A DNA stretch of 64,000 nt. Origin: Maribellus sp. YY47 (GTDB lineage Bacteria > Bacteroidota > Bacteroidia > Bacteroidales > Prolixibacteraceae). The first letter of the stretch is position 1. Every line of letters begins with the position of its first letter. This document shows, one piece after another, positions 18,340 to 27,124 of the stretch. The stretch is taken from contig NZ_JALGYW010000004.1 of NCBI RefSeq assembly GCF_023111095.1, positions 186,001 through 250,000 on the forward strand. Direction: 5' to 3'. The translations under genes were made by a program, and so were the position numbers. The notes beneath the pieces were generated by a model. It searched no databases and was not told the origin of the DNA. It saw only the letters and a list, made by a program, of their open reading frames with translations.

Positions 18340-18837
18340 ATGTCGAGAAACTTGAAGTCTGTCAACCTAACTGTAATCGGGAAAATATTAACGGCACATG
18401 ATGAAATCGCCAATATGCCTATTCAACCGAATGGTGCGGAAGATCAGGTGGGTATTGCTGAAGTTTATCCTGAATTTGAAGAAGGACTGATGGATCTTGA
18501 CGGATTTTCACACATCATTTTACTGTATCATTTTCATGGGCAACAAGGGTATCAATTGGTAGTGAAACCCTTTATGGACGATACCGAACACGGGGTTTTT
18601 GCTACACGATCGCCCAAAAGACCCGGAGCTATTGGAATGTCGGTTGTACGCCTGTTAAAAACAGAGGGCAACAAGATTTATTTTGAAGGTGCCGATATGC
18701 TGAATGAAACACCCTTGATAGATATCAAACCATTTTTCCGAATGTTTGACAATCGCCCGGATGCCGTGAGTGGTTGGCTCGAAGGTAAAGATGAGGAGCA
18801 CATTAAAAAAGTGCGCTCCGACAATCGGTTTAAATGA
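18340..18837 (+). CDS. trmO: TrmO (tRNA m6t6A37 methyltransferase, UPF0066)
   Basis: 165 residues. Motifs: early VNLTVIGKILTA, then LDGFSHIILLYHFH and RSPKRPGAIGMSVVRLL, which are diagnostic of the TsaA/TrmO fold that uses SAM to methylate N6 of threonylcarbamoyl-A37 in tRNA-Thr. It lacks the C-terminal extension of E. coli TrmO, as do the short family members. Some short homologues act on other substrates, so the assignment is by family. Convergent with the PBP1A gene; no clear terminator between them. Confidence 0.88.
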   Translation: MSRNLKSVNLTVIGKILTAHDEIANMPIQPNGAEDQVGIAEVYPEFEEGLMDLDGFSHIILLYHFHGQQGYQLVVKPFMDDTEHGVFATRSPKRPGAIGMSVVRLLKTEGNKIYFEGADMLNETPLIDIKPFFRMFDNRPDAVSGWLEGKDEEHIKKVRSDNRFK

Positions 18838-18890
18838 GCTGTTTAGCCCTGAAGATTTAACTCATCCTGCTCTCCGGATAAAAGAAATTA

Positions 18891-21293
18891 TTACCTCCGT
18901 TTATCCTTCTTTTTGAAAATACTTTTAATTTTTCGCCAGATTTCGCCTTTGTCCTCCTCTTCGGCTCTTGTTTCGCGCTGGCGGGTTTTTTCCAATTCTT
19001 CCGATTTATTTCGTTTGAAAATATCAGCCAGGTTGAATTCGTGTCTCTCGATATCGAGAACATCCTTGTACCCCGGTTCGCTCAGCATGGCCAGCATTTC
19101 TTCTCCCGGCAAACCAAAGGAACTGTTTTTCAGGTTTGAATATTTGCTGTCGCGGTAGGTTTTATTGAAGAATTTTCCGACAATTGGCAACGCCATGTAG
19201 GCACCTTGTCCGTAAGTGGTGGTTCTGAAATGCACGCGCGGGTCGTCAGCGCCCACCCAGCAGCCAGTAACCAATCTGGGAGTGATTCCAATAAACCAGC
19301 CGTCCGAATTATTTTGGGTGGTACCCGTTTTTCCTGCAAACTCACCGGGAATTTTATAATCTGTCCTGATGGCGCTTCCGGTTCCTTCATCCACCACAGC
19401 TTCCATCATTTTGATTACCGTCCGGCAATTCTCGGCCGATACCACAGGGTTTCTTTCAATCTGAGGTTCAAAGGTCTGAAGTACCTTGCCGTTTTTATCC
19501 GAGATTTGAACCAGGTAATTGGCTTTTACCGGAACACCGTCGTTCACAATGCCCGCATAAGCTTCCACTATTTCTTTCAGCGAAATAGAAGCCACACCGA
19601 GCGCCAGGGAAGGGTATTCGGGAAGGTCGGCCGAAATTCCGAGATCGTGCGCAATATCAATGGTTTCATCGATTCCGGCTTCGAGCAAAACATCTACTGA
19701 AACCGTATTGATCGACTTTGCCAGGGCACCTTTCATGTTGTAGTAACCAACATAGTCGTCGTGCGAGTTTCGTGGTGTCCAGTCGTCGTATTCTGTGTAA
19801 ACTTTTAACTGGTTGGGATAATAGGTATCGGGTGGAATATTTTCTTCGAGTGCAGCCAGGTAGACAAACGGTTTGAATGTCGATCCGGTTTGCCGCGGCG
19901 CTTTTACGTGGTCGTATTTAAAAAAGCGGTAATCGATGCCGCCCACCCATGCTTTTAATGCAGCTTTCTGCGGATCGATGGCAATAAAACCGGCATTCAG
20001 CATCTTCAGGTAATGCTTTAGTGAGTCGAGCCGAGTGAGTTCCTGCGATTTCAAACCATCCCAGGTAAAAAGCGTAGCATGCGTTTTATTTTTATAGGTT
20101 TCCAGTTCTTCCTGGTAGCTTTTTCCACTGGTATTCAAATTCTGGACAGCACTTTTCAAAATAGCCGGATTGGCTTTAAACATGTCTCGATCTTTCCAGT
20201 GGTTGTCAAACACCTTTTGAAGGTCTTTCATGTATTCCTTTACCGATTGTTGCGCGTAAATCTGGAGGTTGTAATCCAGGGTAGTGGTAATCTTCAAACC
20301 GTCGGTATAAAGGTTATAGTTTTCCCCTTTTTCATTCTGATGACTTTCGCACCACTCAAGTAATTCGGGTTTGAGCATTTCAACAAAATACGGAGCAGGA
20401 CCCTGGTCATAAGAAATCATCCGGTAGCGCACTCCCAGTGGTTTTTCTTTGTAAAATGCTGCTTCTTCGGCGCTGAGGTAGTTGTTTTTTAGCATCTGAT
20501 CAATGACCACGTTCCGACGTCCAAGCGCCCGGTCGGGGTGAAGCCGCGGATTGTAATAGTTGTTGGCTTTTAACATTCCCACCAAAACAGCTGCTTCGTG
20601 CACGTCGAGTTTCGACGGCGCTTTGGAAAAGAAACGTTCGGCGGCCACTTCTATCCCAAAGGTATTTTCGGCAAAAGGAACGGTGTTCAGGTAAAGCGCC
20701 AGAATTTCGTTTTTTGAATAGATACGTTCGAGCCGATAAGCAATAATAGCTTCGCGCAGCTTGTTTACGGGCATCGAAAGCGGACCGTAATTCACCCTTG
20801 GAAACAGGTTTTTGGCAATTTGCTGGCTAATGGTACTACCTCCGCCTGAATGATCGCTACGCATCAAAACCGACTTTACGAGTACGCGTGCCAGTGCAAT
20901 TTCATCTATGCCACGATGTTCGTAAAAACGTGAATCTTCGGTGGCTACCAGCGCATTGATGACGTTGGGCGAAATCTCTTCGAAAGATGCATAACTGCGG
21001 TTTTCCACATAATACCTTCCCAGTACTTTCCCATCCGACGAATAGACTTCCGAAGCCAGCGGATTATTGATGATGTGCAGCTGATCCCTCGACGGAACCG
21101 GCCCGAGAACACCTAAAAATACCAGGATAAAAAATAAACACCCGAGCAGGAAAAGCACGAGCGCTGCTTTGCCGATCCAGTTGAGGATGGGATATTTTTT
21201 ACCCGACTTCTTTGATTTTCTTCCGGATGAAGTTTTTGGTTTGCGTGCCGGCTTACTTTCGGCTGAACTGCTATTTGTATTCTTTTTTGCCAC
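18891..21293 (-). CDS. mrcA: penicillin-binding protein 1A (GT51 + transpeptidase)
   Basis: An 800-residue class A PBP. The N-terminal ~32 residues are basic and Ser/Lys-rich, followed by one TM helix (about 40-63). The GT51 glycosyltransferase shows the catalytic Glu119 in ATEDSRF and GGSTISQQ. The transpeptidase shows SxxK (Ser471, Lys474 in TGSTFKPF), SIN (about 529) and KTG (655-657). It polymerises and cross-links peptidoglycan at the inner membrane. A highly charged C-terminal tail. Single gene; the 250-base upstream gap separates it from the divergent hypothetical gene. Confidence 0.94.
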   Translation of the reverse strand: MAKKNTNSSSAESKPARKPKTSSGRKSKKSGKKYPILNWIGKAALVLFLLGCLFFILVFLGVLGPVPSRDQLHIINNPLASEVYSSDGKVLGRYYVENRSYASFEEISPNVINALVATEDSRFYEHRGIDEIALARVLVKSVLMRSDHSGGGSTISQQIAKNLFPRVNYGPLSMPVNKLREAIIAYRLERIYSKNEILALYLNTVPFAENTFGIEVAAERFFSKAPSKLDVHEAAVLVGMLKANNYYNPRLHPDRALGRRNVVIDQMLKNNYLSAEEAAFYKEKPLGVRYRMISYDQGPAPYFVEMLKPELLEWCESHQNEKGENYNLYTDGLKITTTLDYNLQIYAQQSVKEYMKDLQKVFDNHWKDRDMFKANPAILKSAVQNLNTSGKSYQEELETYKNKTHATLFTWDGLKSQELTRLDSLKHYLKMLNAGFIAIDPQKAALKAWVGGIDYRFFKYDHVKAPRQTGSTFKPFVYLAALEENIPPDTYYPNQLKVYTEYDDWTPRNSHDDYVGYYNMKGALAKSINTVSVDVLLEAGIDETIDIAHDLGISADLPEYPSLALGVASISLKEIVEAYAGIVNDGVPVKANYLVQISDKNGKVLQTFEPQIERNPVVSAENCRTVIKMMEAVVDEGTGSAIRTDYKIPGEFAGKTGTTQNNSDGWFIGITPRLVTGCWVGADDPRVHFRTTTYGQGAYMALPIVGKFFNKTYRDSKYSNLKNSSFGLPGEEMLAMLSEPGYKDVLDIERHEFNLADIFKRNKSEELEKTRQRETRAEEEDKGEIWRKIKSIFKKKDKRR

Positions 21294-21516
21294 GCGACAA
21301 AAATAATTTTAATTGGGTGATTCCTGATATAAAACTCAAATTCAAAGCTATTTATTATAAACTTTAAAATGTTTATGAGCTGAAAATTGGTGTGACGGAT
21401 ATTTTACGGCACTTTGCATGCGATTGAATTCTTAATTATTTGTTACTGCAAAAGCCTCTGGAATTTATTTTTCGCATAATAACGGGTTAAGTCGCAATGC
21501 GGAGTTTATAAGTTTG

Positions 21517-21524
21517 TATTTTTG
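21517..21524 (+). promoter_or_regulatory. candidate -7 element upstream of the 123-residue protein
   Basis: TATTTTTG matches TAnnTTTG 20 bases before the ATG at 21544. A -33 TTTG at normal spacing is not evident, so this is a weak candidate. Confidence 0.35.
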
Positions 21525-21543
21525 AGCGATTTTAGCTGGAAAA

Positions 21544-21915
21544 ATGGAAAGTAGTTTGAGATTATGGTTTGCTGTTTTACTGGTTGCAGTTTATAGTTTC
21601 GGGATCGGTTATGGTTCCGGACCTAATGCTGCCGGTACATATCTGCCAGCCGATAATCTTGAGAGTGAAGTGTACTCTTCGGATGCTTCAAACCAACTTT
21701 CGTATCATTTTACGGAATCGGAAAAGTTGGTTTCCGATAGTAGAACCAGTTCTCCGGTTACTTTCAAAACTTCGTTTGCCCAGTTTCTTGCTTTTGTTCA
21801 AAATTCCGGACTAATACTGGCAAACGGGTTCACCCAATATCGAAGAATTTCTGAAAACCTTCTGATACGCTACCGAAAAGCGGATATCATTTTCCCCTTT
21901 CATTATTTCTGGTAA
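21544..21915 (+). CDS. exported hypothetical protein
   Basis: 123 residues with a signal peptide or N-terminal anchor (about 6-27, YSFGIGYGSG). The rest is Ser/Asn-rich with a hydrophobic FAQFLAFVQNSGLILANG stretch (about 86-103) and an aromatic C-terminus (FPFHYFW) that could be an outer-membrane-type ending. No family recognised. Confidence 0.55.
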   Translation: MESSLRLWFAVLLVAVYSFGIGYGSGPNAAGTYLPADNLESEVYSSDASNQLSYHFTESEKLVSDSRTSSPVTFKTSFAQFLAFVQNSGLILANGFTQYRRISENLLIRYRKADIIFPFHYFW

Positions 21916-21992
21916 TCCATAAAAATCATCCGGATTTTTTGTGTGTTTTATGTGCATTGCAACAACTGGTTGCAGTGTTTTTTTAAATCTTA

Positions 21993-22490
21993 ATGAATAT
22001 TATTATGGATTCAGGAACTGTTATCGTAGGACTGGTTTTGGTCGCGATATGTGTTTTGCCTATCGTCATATTAAACGGGAGAAGGGCTAAAAAAGGACGT
22101 GGAATGTTACAGTTAATCACAAAGGTGGCCAATGAGCACAACTGTAATATTTCGGAACATGAATTTTGCAGTGAATACTGCATAGGAATGGACAAAACAA
22201 ATGGATTTGTATTTTTTGCAAAAGAAAAAGACGGTACAAGCGAAGTGAGACATATAGATCTTGCCCCGGTGAAAACGTGTAAAATCAACAATACGGGAAG
22301 GATTGTAACTTACAAGAATCAAAACAACAAGATAATTGAACGCTTGAGCCTGGATTTCTATCCGAAAGAAAAGGATAAGGGCGTTGTAACCTGGGAGTTT
22401 TATAATGTGGAAGAAAATTTACAACTCAACGGGGAATTGCAGTCGGTTGAAAAGTGGCAACAAACCATTAACAACTATCTGAAAGGATAA
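21993..22490 (+). CDS. membrane-anchored hypothetical protein
   Basis: 165 residues. One N-terminal hydrophobic helix (about 8-28) followed by basic residues (NGRRAKKGRG), so cytoplasmic after a single span. The soluble part contains NCNISEHEF, then strands similar to PH-like/YcxB-type hypothetical domains, ending SVEKWQQTINNYLKG. An internal ATG at 22005 is an alternative start. No function assigned. A strong terminator follows directly. Confidence 0.65.
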   Translation: MNIIMDSGTVIVGLVLVAICVLPIVILNGRRAKKGRGMLQLITKVANEHNCNISEHEFCSEYCIGMDKTNGFVFFAKEKDGTSEVRHIDLAPVKTCKINNTGRIVTYKNQNNKIIERLSLDFYPKEKDKGVVTWEFYNVEENLQLNGELQSVEKWQQTINNYLKG

Positions 22491-22497
22491 AAAAGAA

Positions 22498-22538
22498 AAA
22501 GGCACTGTGGAATTCCATGGTGCCTTTCTGTTTTTTTT
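22498..22538. terminator. bidirectional rho-independent terminator
   Basis: The arm at 22498-22510 pairs with 22515-22527 (with G:U pairs); the right side is followed by TTCTGTTTTTTTT and the left side is preceded by A-rich sequence on the + strand. It serves the hypothetical gene and, in reverse, the DUF456 gene. Confidence 0.75.
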
Positions 22539-22569
22539 GATGTTCGTTTTTCCGTTTGTCAGGAATATA

Positions 22570-23049
22570 TTATATGAAAAAGACTTTGATAAAATGCCAG
22601 GTCATTAGTCCGGAAGCAATCAGTTTCAGAAGGGTTCCGAGCAAAAAGCCCATAAAAGATCCAAAGCCTGATTTTAAGGCTGAACCATGATCTTTCCCGG
22701 CGGTAAGTTCGCCGATAACGGCACCCAGAAAAGGGCCGATGATAATGCCGAAAGGCGGGAAAAAGAACAGTCCGATTACAAGCCCGATAAGGCTTCCCCA
22801 GACACCTCTTTTACTGCCGCCAAAGCGTTTGGTTCCCCACACCGGGATAAAATAATCGACCACGTAAACCACTACGGTAACAATTCCCCAGATAATCAGA
22901 AAAGTGGTGGAGAACTGGTAACGGGAAGTAAAGTGCAATAGCAATAAACCGATGTAACTTAACGGAGGCCCCGGAATAACAGGTAAAACGCAACCTGCAA
23001 TGCCGGCTATCATAAATAAAGCTCCCAAAAATACGAGTAGAAAATCCAT
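22570..23049 (-). CDS. DUF456 membrane protein
   Basis: 159 residues, four to five hydrophobic segments. LPVIPGPPLSYIGLLLLH near the start and GTKRFGGSKRGVWGSLIGL with FPPFGIIIGPF in the middle are typical of DUF456. Glycine-rich helices suggest a glycine-zipper-like membrane protein. Function unknown. Separated by 71 bases from the upstream CPBP gene on the same strand. Confidence 0.85.
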   Translation of the reverse strand: MDFLLVFLGALFMIAGIAGCVLPVIPGPPLSYIGLLLLHFTSRYQFSTTFLIIWGIVTVVVYVVDYFIPVWGTKRFGGSKRGVWGSLIGLVIGLFFFPPFGIIIGPFLGAVIGELTAGKDHGSALKSGFGSFMGFLLGTLLKLIASGLMTWHFIKVFFI

Positions 23050-23120
23050 GATATCAGATTAATTGTTTGTGCTTAAAAATAGGGTTTTTGATTTAGCGGC
23101 GATGAAAATGATCGGTAAAC

Positions 23121-23945
23121 TCACGATAATTTTCGGTTTTTGCGTAACCAGGGAATGCTGGTGAGGATCATCAGTAACACAGATAGTCCAATGACCAACC
23201 CACTTTGGTAAAGCAGTTGTTCCCTTTCCTGAAGGTAGATCGGATATTCCCTGATTTGCTGCCAGTAGGTGACCGAAAGCAACACCATGGTATTGTTGAT
23301 GGAATGGCCGATAATGGCAACCAGGATGTTGTTGGTACGCAACATCAGCCAGCCCAGTAAAAGGCCCAGAACAAAAGTCGCGGGCATTTGCCAGGGATTC
23401 AGGTGAAACAGCGAAAACAACAAGGCCGACATAAAAACAGCTACAAAACCATTGTAATTTCTTCGGAATCCGTTCAAAAGCAATCCTCTGAAAATCAATT
23501 CTTCAACAATGGGCGCAATGACCGAAACTTTCATAAAAGCTCCCATAAACCCATAGTCGCCTTCGAAAATGCGGTTAAACATTTCCCAAAACCAGGGTGG
23601 AGCAGGAAGCAGTTGTTCTACTTTGGCATTCACCACATCAAGAAAATTATGAGCACCCCACAGAAAAGCGATGGTTGGCAGAAAAATAAGCGGATTAAAA
23701 AGCTTGAAGGGGAAGATCTGCAAAACCGGGGATTTCGATTTCCGGATACCGTAAAACAAAATAAATACCACCGATCCCACTCCGAGTGCAATTTTCTTGA
23801 TTGGATTATATAAGTATTCAGTGCCTTTGTAATAGTCGATCAAAGCCAGCGGAAAATCAACCACTGTTTGAATAAAGATATACAGAATCACTAGGTGAAT
23901 GCCCTGTAAAATGGTGGGATAATATTTTTGACGTGTCTCTTCCAT
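23121..23945 (-). CDS. CPBP-family intramembrane glutamic endopeptidase
   Basis: 274 residues with about eight hydrophobic segments. The Abi/CAAX motifs are present: EExxxR at 148-153 (EELIFRG), FxxxH ending at His181 (SLFHLNP) and the GHSINN motif (His214, Asn217/218). The family includes Rce1-type CAAX proteases and bacteriocin-maturation or immunity proteins; the substrate here is unknown. Located in the inner membrane, upstream of DUF456. Confidence 0.88.
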   Translation of the reverse strand: MEETRQKYYPTILQGIHLVILYIFIQTVVDFPLALIDYYKGTEYLYNPIKKIALGVGSVVFILFYGIRKSKSPVLQIFPFKLFNPLIFLPTIAFLWGAHNFLDVVNAKVEQLLPAPPWFWEMFNRIFEGDYGFMGAFMKVSVIAPIVEELIFRGLLLNGFRRNYNGFVAVFMSALLFSLFHLNPWQMPATFVLGLLLGWLMLRTNNILVAIIGHSINNTMVLLSVTYWQQIREYPIYLQEREQLLYQSGLVIGLSVLLMILTSIPWLRKNRKLS

Positions 23946-23999
23946 CGGTCAACTAAGATAAGTATTTCGGGAAAAGAACATTCTTCGGCCACAAAAAAA

Positions 24000-24521
24000 T
24001 TATGAGTTGCTTCTTGTTGCGAGTTGCATGCCGGCGGTACGGAAACTAAAATAGCGTTGCGCCACATAACTGTATACTACAACCAGCAAGGTGGTTATGA
24101 ATTTTGATACCGGTGCGTAGAGCTTGCAATACTCCACAAAAAATTTCAGAAATACATAATTCAGAAAAATGGAGCCGGCCACTGTTACAAGGTAGCGGAA
24201 GAGCTGGATACGGCCTTTTAACTCGGAAGTCGTGAATGTCACATACTTTGCGAGCAGAAATCCGGTGGCAAAAGTAATGGGAAAAACCATCAAAAAGGCG
24301 GCAATGTGCGCACTGATGGCAACAAAGCCGAATTCCACTACCTGCATGTCGAGTACATACTGGTAAAAAATAAAATAAAGAAGAAGGTCGAACAGGGTGT
24401 TGGCGCCGCCCGTTGCTGCATAGCGAAAAATTTCGCGGGGAATAAACTGAAGAAAAGGGAAATAAAACCAGTCGACAATCCTGGTAATAAACTCCCCGAT
24501 AGATTCAAATAATTTCCTCAT
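24000..24521 (-). CDS. GtrA-family membrane protein
   Basis: 173 residues, four hydrophobic helices. FIPREIFRYAATGGANTLFD at the start of the domain matches the GtrA/DPMS family, thought to help flip or hold lipid-linked sugars in the membrane. No glycosyltransferase gene adjoins it here. C-terminal VAQRYFSFR is also typical. The start at 24521 (MRKLFESIG) is well placed. Confidence 0.85.
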   Translation of the reverse strand: MRKLFESIGEFITRIVDWFYFPFLQFIPREIFRYAATGGANTLFDLLLYFIFYQYVLDMQVVEFGFVAISAHIAAFLMVFPITFATGFLLAKYVTFTTSELKGRIQLFRYLVTVAGSIFLNYVFLKFFVEYCKLYAPVSKFITTLLVVVYSYVAQRYFSFRTAGMQLATRSNS

Positions 24522-24678
24522 GCAATAACGTTGAATAGCCTAATTCGAACTACAAAGTAAAGAAAAGTATTGAAATAATGGATTTTGACGAAACTGAAAC
24601 TAAATTTTAAGCTCTTAATTACTCTTTTGATGCAATTAATAGGGCACATGCACTTGCAGATGTTAGCTTGTTATATTT
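24522..24678. other. intergenic gap, no feature seen
   Basis: About 157 AT-rich bases between two minus-strand genes. No convincing hairpin or conserved promoter box. Confidence 0.5.
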
Positions 24679-25809
24679 TCAATTTTCTCGTTTTTCAAGC
24701 AGCACAACTCTATCCGGATCGTTTGTTTTGAAGGCGCTGAGATCGTAACCGACATAAGAAACAACCGGATGACAAAGGCCAATCACCATTTTAGCGGGAT
24801 AATAATAAGATCCCTCAAATGTAATATCCTGTTTGAACGCAAACCATTTGTCGTCGGTAAAATGTTCGGTATTGTAATTGGCCACAAAGAGATTATGTCC
24901 CGGATTAAATACGACCGGGTAACAACAGCATTCAATCTCAAGCGTTTGGATGGAACTGCTGTGGTGGCTTGCTTCAGATAACATACCCACGTTACAGCAA
25001 ACAATCTGTATATCCTGCCCAACCATGTGCTCGCTGAATTTAAATCCGCAGGCATATCCTCCAATTCTGATCATTCCGATTCGAACCAAGGCATGATTGT
25101 TAATTTCTGGAGTGATAAGCCCGGTGCTTTTGCCCGGTGCCGGATCGAGCGACTCACTCAACGGACCGTTCGTGTCGATCAATACATTGTCGAAATAGCA
25201 TTTGCTGGCATATCTCAAATTAATGCCGTTCATGCTGTTAATAACGGGAGTCGAGTCTTTTGTAGTAGAAGTTCTTACCCCCAAATCTTTGAAACTCGGG
25301 GTGGTGTAGTTCCATTGCGACCAGCTGCCGTCGGGTCCTTTCTGCATTGCAATTACGGCATGTCGCGGATCATCGGAAATTATCGACGATAGCAGAATTG
25401 CGCCATTGGTAGAGGGGGGAGCGTTTACTATTCCCTGCAATTCAAATTCGGGAGCGGTTTCTCCCTGGAAAACGATGTTCTTGGAATTTGTTTTGTCGGA
25501 ATGCGGTATGTACAACTGCGACAGGCATTCCAGTCCATCGAGTGAGTCGATAACCGGCCCTGCAATATTGTATACGCCATTCGGGAAATAAACCACGCCT
25601 CCTTTTTCTGCCGCTGCGTTGATGGCCGCCTGAATGGCCTGGGTATCATCCGATCGGGCATCTCCTTTTGCCCCGTAATTTTTTACATTATAATAGTAGG
25701 CATTACTTTCTTTTTGTGCTGAAGGATGGTTGCCCAATGCTGAGAGATCATGCACGTTGATCAGCATGAGAAACAGACAAAAGATACCTATTGGTTTAAT
25801 AGATTTCAT
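24679..25809 (-). CDS. exported right-handed beta-helix protein (pectate-lyase superfamily)
   Basis: 376 residues with a signal peptide (about 1-25). VKNYGAKGDARSDDTQAIQA near 42-62 is the conserved entry to the pectate-lyase-3/GH55-like single-stranded beta-helix family. Many small beta strands follow. Such proteins are GH28, GH55 or tailspike-like glycan-active proteins, but no GH28 catalytic Asp motif (NTD/DD/GHG) is evident, so the activity is unknown. Monocistronic, and not part of the large PUL to the right. Confidence 0.7.
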   Translation of the reverse strand: MKSIKPIGIFCLFLMLINVHDLSALGNHPSAQKESNAYYYNVKNYGAKGDARSDDTQAIQAAINAAAEKGGVVYFPNGVYNIAGPVIDSLDGLECLSQLYIPHSDKTNSKNIVFQGETAPEFELQGIVNAPPSTNGAILLSSIISDDPRHAVIAMQKGPDGSWSQWNYTTPSFKDLGVRTSTTKDSTPVINSMNGINLRYASKCYFDNVLIDTNGPLSESLDPAPGKSTGLITPEINNHALVRIGMIRIGGYACGFKFSEHMVGQDIQIVCCNVGMLSEASHHSSSIQTLEIECCCYPVVFNPGHNLFVANYNTEHFTDDKWFAFKQDITFEGSYYYPAKMVIGLCHPVVSYVGYDLSAFKTNDPDRVVLLEKREN

Positions 25810-25855
25810 AATTGGTTTATTGTTTTTGAATGATTTAATCGCGGATCTAAAGTTA

Positions 25856-26272
25856 TCAGAATTTGGGTGGTTGTCGTCTTGCTTTCTTTTCTGCCATTTG
25901 TTTTTTAATATCCAGTCGTTTCAGTCTGGACGAAAGGGTAGGAGATGTCCGGATTCTTTTCTTTTTGGGCGTGAGTGCTTTTTCAATGAGCTCAAAAAAC
26001 AGCACAGTAACCTTTACTCTGTTACGCAGCTGGCTACGTTCGGCTTCGGAAGCCAGAATAAGTTCACCTTCCGAATTGATGCGGTTTTTAAGTTTGTTGA
26101 AAAGGATACTTTTTTCTTTGTCCGATAACAGTTGTGAATTTTCAACAGAGAAACGAAGTTCAACGCGCGTGTTTACTTTGTTTACGTTTTGCCCGCCGGG
26201 ACCGCTGCTGCGGCTGGCCGAAAAGGTACACTCGGCTTCGAGTAGCTTTTTTATTTCTTCAGAGAGCTGCAT
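25856..26272 (-). CDS. arfB: ArfB-type ribosome-rescue peptidyl-tRNA hydrolase
   Basis: 138 residues with the release-factor catalytic GGQ in SSGPGGQNVNKV (about 21-32), and a basic C-terminal tail (KKQMAEKKARRQPPKF) that in E. coli ArfB enters the empty mRNA channel. This domain without the decoding part of RF1/2 defines ArfB. It frees stalled ribosomes lacking a stop codon. Starts 1 base after the Crp gene's stop, so it is probably cotranslated. Confidence 0.9.
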   Translation of the reverse strand: MQLSEEIKKLLEAECTFSASRSSGPGGQNVNKVNTRVELRFSVENSQLLSDKEKSILFNKLKNRINSEGELILASEAERSQLRNRVKVTVLFFELIEKALTPKKKRIRTSPTLSSRLKRLDIKKQMAEKKARRQPPKF

Positions 26273-26273
26273 T

Positions 26274-26936
26274 CTATCCGTTTCTGCTTATCACTTCCAG
26301 CTTTACTGCGTCGGTAATTTCAATGTTTTTGCCATCGAGGCGGATGATTTCTTCTTTCTCAAACTCCTTCAGAAATTTAATGGCGCTTTCTGGCGAAATC
26401 GAGGCAAAATCAGCCAGGTCTTGACGTGTAAGAAAGGAAAAAATATCCTCTTTCAGGAAATCTTCGTGCGAGAGGTAAAGCAGCGCCGATGCCAGTTTTC
26501 CACGCATTTGTTTATACGACACATTTTTAATGATCTCCAGCAAATGGCGTTCGGTGCGGTAGTTTTTCGAGGTTACTTCCAGCGCAAACGAAGGGTTGTC
26601 GAGCAAAATCTGTTTCAGGCTTTCTTTTTCGATCATACAAATTTCGGCGTTGGTAATCGCTTGTGTGGAATAGGTGTGAACCGGTTCGCCAAAAATAGAG
26701 GCAAAAGCCAGAAAGTCGCCCGGTTTGGCCACTCCGATATTGATTTGCTTGTCGAAGCCGGTTTGAAGATAGATTTTTACCAGTCCCTGCACGACATAAA
26801 TAACGTAGGGAGCAAAAGCGCCCTGTTTAAAAATGTTTTCGCCTTTCAGGTACTGCACCCGCGTTTTGTGTTCTTGCAGGCCGCTGATCTCCTCAAAGCG
26901 TTGTTCCGGTTTCTGGTCTGACTTGCTTGTGCTCAT
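26274..26936 (-). CDS. Crp/Fnr-family transcription regulator
   Basis: 220 residues from ATG 26936 (MSTSKSDQK; the frame is open to 26972, but the first 12 residues are hydrophobic and off-family). An N-terminal cyclic-nucleotide-binding-like beta-roll (about 25-130), a long dimerisation helix, and a C-terminal winged helix with LTRQDLADFASISPESAIKFLKEFE as the recognition segment. No N-terminal cysteine set for an iron-sulfur cluster, so it is not a classical FNR, and the ligand is unknown. Divergent from the redox cluster; the shared gap holds an FNR-type palindrome. Confidence 0.9.
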   Translation of the reverse strand: MSTSKSDQKPEQRFEEISGLQEHKTRVQYLKGENIFKQGAFAPYVIYVVQGLVKIYLQTGFDKQINIGVAKPGDFLAFASIFGEPVHTYSTQAITNAEICMIEKESLKQILLDNPSFALEVTSKNYRTERHLLEIIKNVSYKQMRGKLASALLYLSHEDFLKEDIFSFLTRQDLADFASISPESAIKFLKEFEKEEIIRLDGKNIEITDAVKLEVISRNG

Positions 26937-27015
26937 ATTTGGTATGCTTAACGCTACAAACAAAAATATCAAATCTGCCCGTAATATCAGGCCTTTGCCA
27001 TTATTTCTATCGTAT

Positions 27016-27055
27016 GACAGGAAAAAAACTGAAAAAGTTCAGTTTTCGTCCTGTT
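27016..27055. promoter_or_regulatory. long palindrome with FNR-type core, candidate operator
   Basis: The core is AAAACTGAA at 27025-27033, a 4-base spacer, then TTCAGTTTT at 27038-27046, a perfect 9-base inverted repeat. Including outer GACAGGA and TCCTGTT the arms reach 18 bases with few mismatches. The inner CTGAA-N4-TTCAG has the 5-4-5 geometry of FNR sites and keeps the TGA core of the Crp/Fnr half site. It lies in the gap between the Crp/Fnr gene and the redox cluster. It is not placed to act as a terminator for either gene. Confidence 0.55.
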
Positions 27056-27097
27056 GCCCCACAGCCCGTTTTTCCGGCACGGAATTCAGGTTCAAAA

Positions 27098-27105
27098 TAT
27101 CTTTG
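27098..27105 (+). promoter_or_regulatory. candidate -7 element of the redox-cluster promoter
   Basis: TATCTTTG matches TAnnTTTG 20 bases upstream of the ATG at 27125. The FNR-type palindrome is centred about 65-70 bases further upstream. Confidence 0.5.
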
Positions 27106-27124
27106 TAACGTAATTAAAATTGAA

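Noticed and set aside
24679-25809. GH28 polygalacturonase
   Set aside because: Beta-helix entry motif is present but the GH28 catalytic Asp motifs are not seen.
25863-26921. 352-codon ORF antisense to arfB and the Crp gene
   Set aside because: Fully opposite two recognised genes with strong motifs; no motifs of its own.
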